Shown piece by piece: positions 6,904 to 7,138 of a stretch of 7,138 bases of DNA. Source of the stretch: Desulfobulbaceae bacterium. GTDB lineage: Bacteria; Desulfobacterota; Desulfobulbia; Desulfobulbales; Desulfobulbaceae. The DNA lies in the NCBI GenBank assembly GCA_011322715.1, contig DRLX01000564.1:1-7138 (forward strand), in the 5' to 3' direction. How positions within the stretch are numbered: the stretch's first letter is position 1; each line of letters opens with the position of its first letter. The notes beneath the pieces were generated by a model, which ran no database searches, was not told the DNA's origin, and saw only the letters and a list, made by a program, of their open reading frames with translations. The translations under genes and the position numbers were made by a program.

Positions 6904-6913
6904 CCACCTTGAT
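6904..6913. repeat. 10-bp inverted repeat, arm 1 (partner at 7021-7030)
   Basis: CCACCTTGAT here is the exact reverse complement of ATCAAGGTGG at 7021-7030. It overlaps the candidate -35 box of the + strand promoter. It could be one half of a spaced regulator site; a coincidence is also possible in A/T-rich DNA. Confidence 0.35.
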
Positions 6914-6938
6914 TTTTTCTCTTTGCGTATGACATAAT
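6909..6938 (+). promoter_or_regulatory. Candidate sigma-70-like promoter for the zinc-ribbon gene
   Basis: TTGATT (6909-6914) and CATAAT (6933-6938) are separated by 18 nt; the -10 matches consensus in 5 of 6 positions and the -35 in 4 of 6. An overlapping alternative is TTGCGT (6924-6929) with TGTAAT (6947-6952), 17-nt spacer. Either would give a leader of roughly 110-130 nt before the ATG at 7072. Confidence 0.4.
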
Positions 6939-7012
6939 GCATGTAGTGTAATGTGCATAGAGAGTTTTATTCTCCACATGCTGCTGTTTTTTCTTCGGAG
7001 AACAAACAAGAT

Positions 7013-7041
7013 ACCTTTTTATCAAGGTGGCCGGCACGGCC
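7013..7041 (+). promoter_or_regulatory. Two abutting small hairpins in the leader of the zinc-ribbon gene
   Basis: ACCTT (7013-7017) pairs with AAGGT (7024-7028) over a 6-nt loop, and immediately after it GGCCG (7029-7033) pairs with CGGCC (7037-7041) over a 3-nt loop. They sit 16 nt before the ribosome-binding site. No known riboswitch is recognised and no T-run follows, so a role in translation or mRNA stability is only a possibility. Confidence 0.35.
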
Positions 7042-7057
7042 GAAATACAACACAGAT

Positions 7058-7064
7058 AAGGCGG
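7058..7064 (+). promoter_or_regulatory. Ribosome-binding site of the zinc-ribbon gene
   Basis: AAGGCGG lies 7 nt before the ATG at 7072 and is the only purine-rich Shine-Dalgarno-like site nearby. It supports that start. Confidence 0.6.
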
Positions 7065-7071
7065 AAAAAAT

Positions 7072-7138
7072 ATGCGTTGTCCAAAATGCGGGTATATCTC
7101 TTTTGATACTCTTGGTTCCTGCAAAAAGTGTAAAAAGA
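7072..7138 (+). CDS. N-terminus of a zinc-ribbon protein (partial, runs off right edge)
   Basis: The reading frame starts at ATG 7072 and stays open for 22 codons to the window edge. It encodes two CxxC knuckles, C3-P-K-C6 and C17-K-K-C20, separated by 10 residues, preceding a basic stretch. This is a treble-clef/zinc-ribbon pattern that would bind one zinc ion. The CPKCGY...SCKKC style at the extreme N-terminus is, from memory, a common start of otherwise variable Desulfobacterota/Geobacter-type proteins whose function lies further downstream, so no role can be assigned from this piece. It is transcribed away from the secretion operon. Confidence 0.75.
   Translation, partial: MRCPKCGYISFDTLGSCKKCKK

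Larger units (their letters stand above)
6695..7071. other. Divergent intergenic regulatory region
   Basis: About 377 bp of A/T-rich sequence between two divergent genes, with several T-runs (for example 6795-6801, 6861-6867, 6913-6918). It must contain the promoters for the minus-strand secretion operon and the + strand zinc-ribbon gene. Reading frames across it on the minus strand have low-complexity Lys/Arg/Cys composition and no ribosome-binding site, so I see no gene here. Confidence 0.7.

Noticed and set aside
6719..7124. Two overlapping minus-strand reading frames (6719-7009 and 6867-7124)
   Set aside because: Low-complexity basic/Cys-rich composition, mutual overlap in different frames, no ribosome-binding site, and they run through the A/T-rich divergent promoter region and antisense to the zinc-ribbon start.
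1..7138. CRISPR array, rRNA or tRNA genes, prophage or complete IS element
   Set aside because: None seen on either strand after reading the whole window; no transposase or integrase frame is present.

Overview
The window looks like chromosomal DNA of a Gram-negative bacterium, most likely one of the Desulfobacterota (the former sulfate-reducing Deltaproteobacteria, perhaps near Desulfobulbales). This is inferred from three things: the style of the paired type I secretion ABC genes, the CPKCGY...CKKC zinc-ribbon start at the right edge, and a dispersed repeat whose GATG...TCGTAAAAA ends I associate from memory with such genomes. No database search was possible.

Layout. A + strand reading frame enters from the left and stops at 183, convergent with the main cluster. 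The main cluster is read on the minus strand, from 6694 down to 192. Its order is a 565-aa ABC permease/ATPase, a 725-aa ABC permease/ATPase with a degenerate C39-like N-terminal domain (ATGA overlap with the first), a possible 41-aa small ORF in the only sizeable gap, a 442-aa HlyD-type membrane fusion protein, and a 322-aa receiver/HATPase fusion regulator. From 6695 to 7071 lies a T-rich divergent regulatory region, and at 7072 a + strand zinc-ribbon gene begins and runs off the edge.

How it works together. The two ABC proteins and the HlyD protein are the inner-membrane and periplasmic parts of a type I secretion system of the LapB/LapC (LssB) style. The outer-membrane TolC-like channel and the secreted substrate are not in the window. 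The two ATPase domains are complementary but unusually degenerate, which points to an obligate heterodimer. The last gene looks like a signalling module of the RsbW/SpoIIAB kinase type under two-component control.

The most striking structure is between the HlyD gene and the regulator. A 188-bp non-coding element (1194-1381) has 20-bp terminal inverted repeats and an exact 6-bp target duplication (ATCGTT). Removing it in silico restores a tight 25-bp gap between the two genes. It also shows that the insertion replaced the HlyD TAA stop with a TGA without changing the protein. The regulator therefore probably belonged to the secretion operon before a MITE-like insertion separated them.
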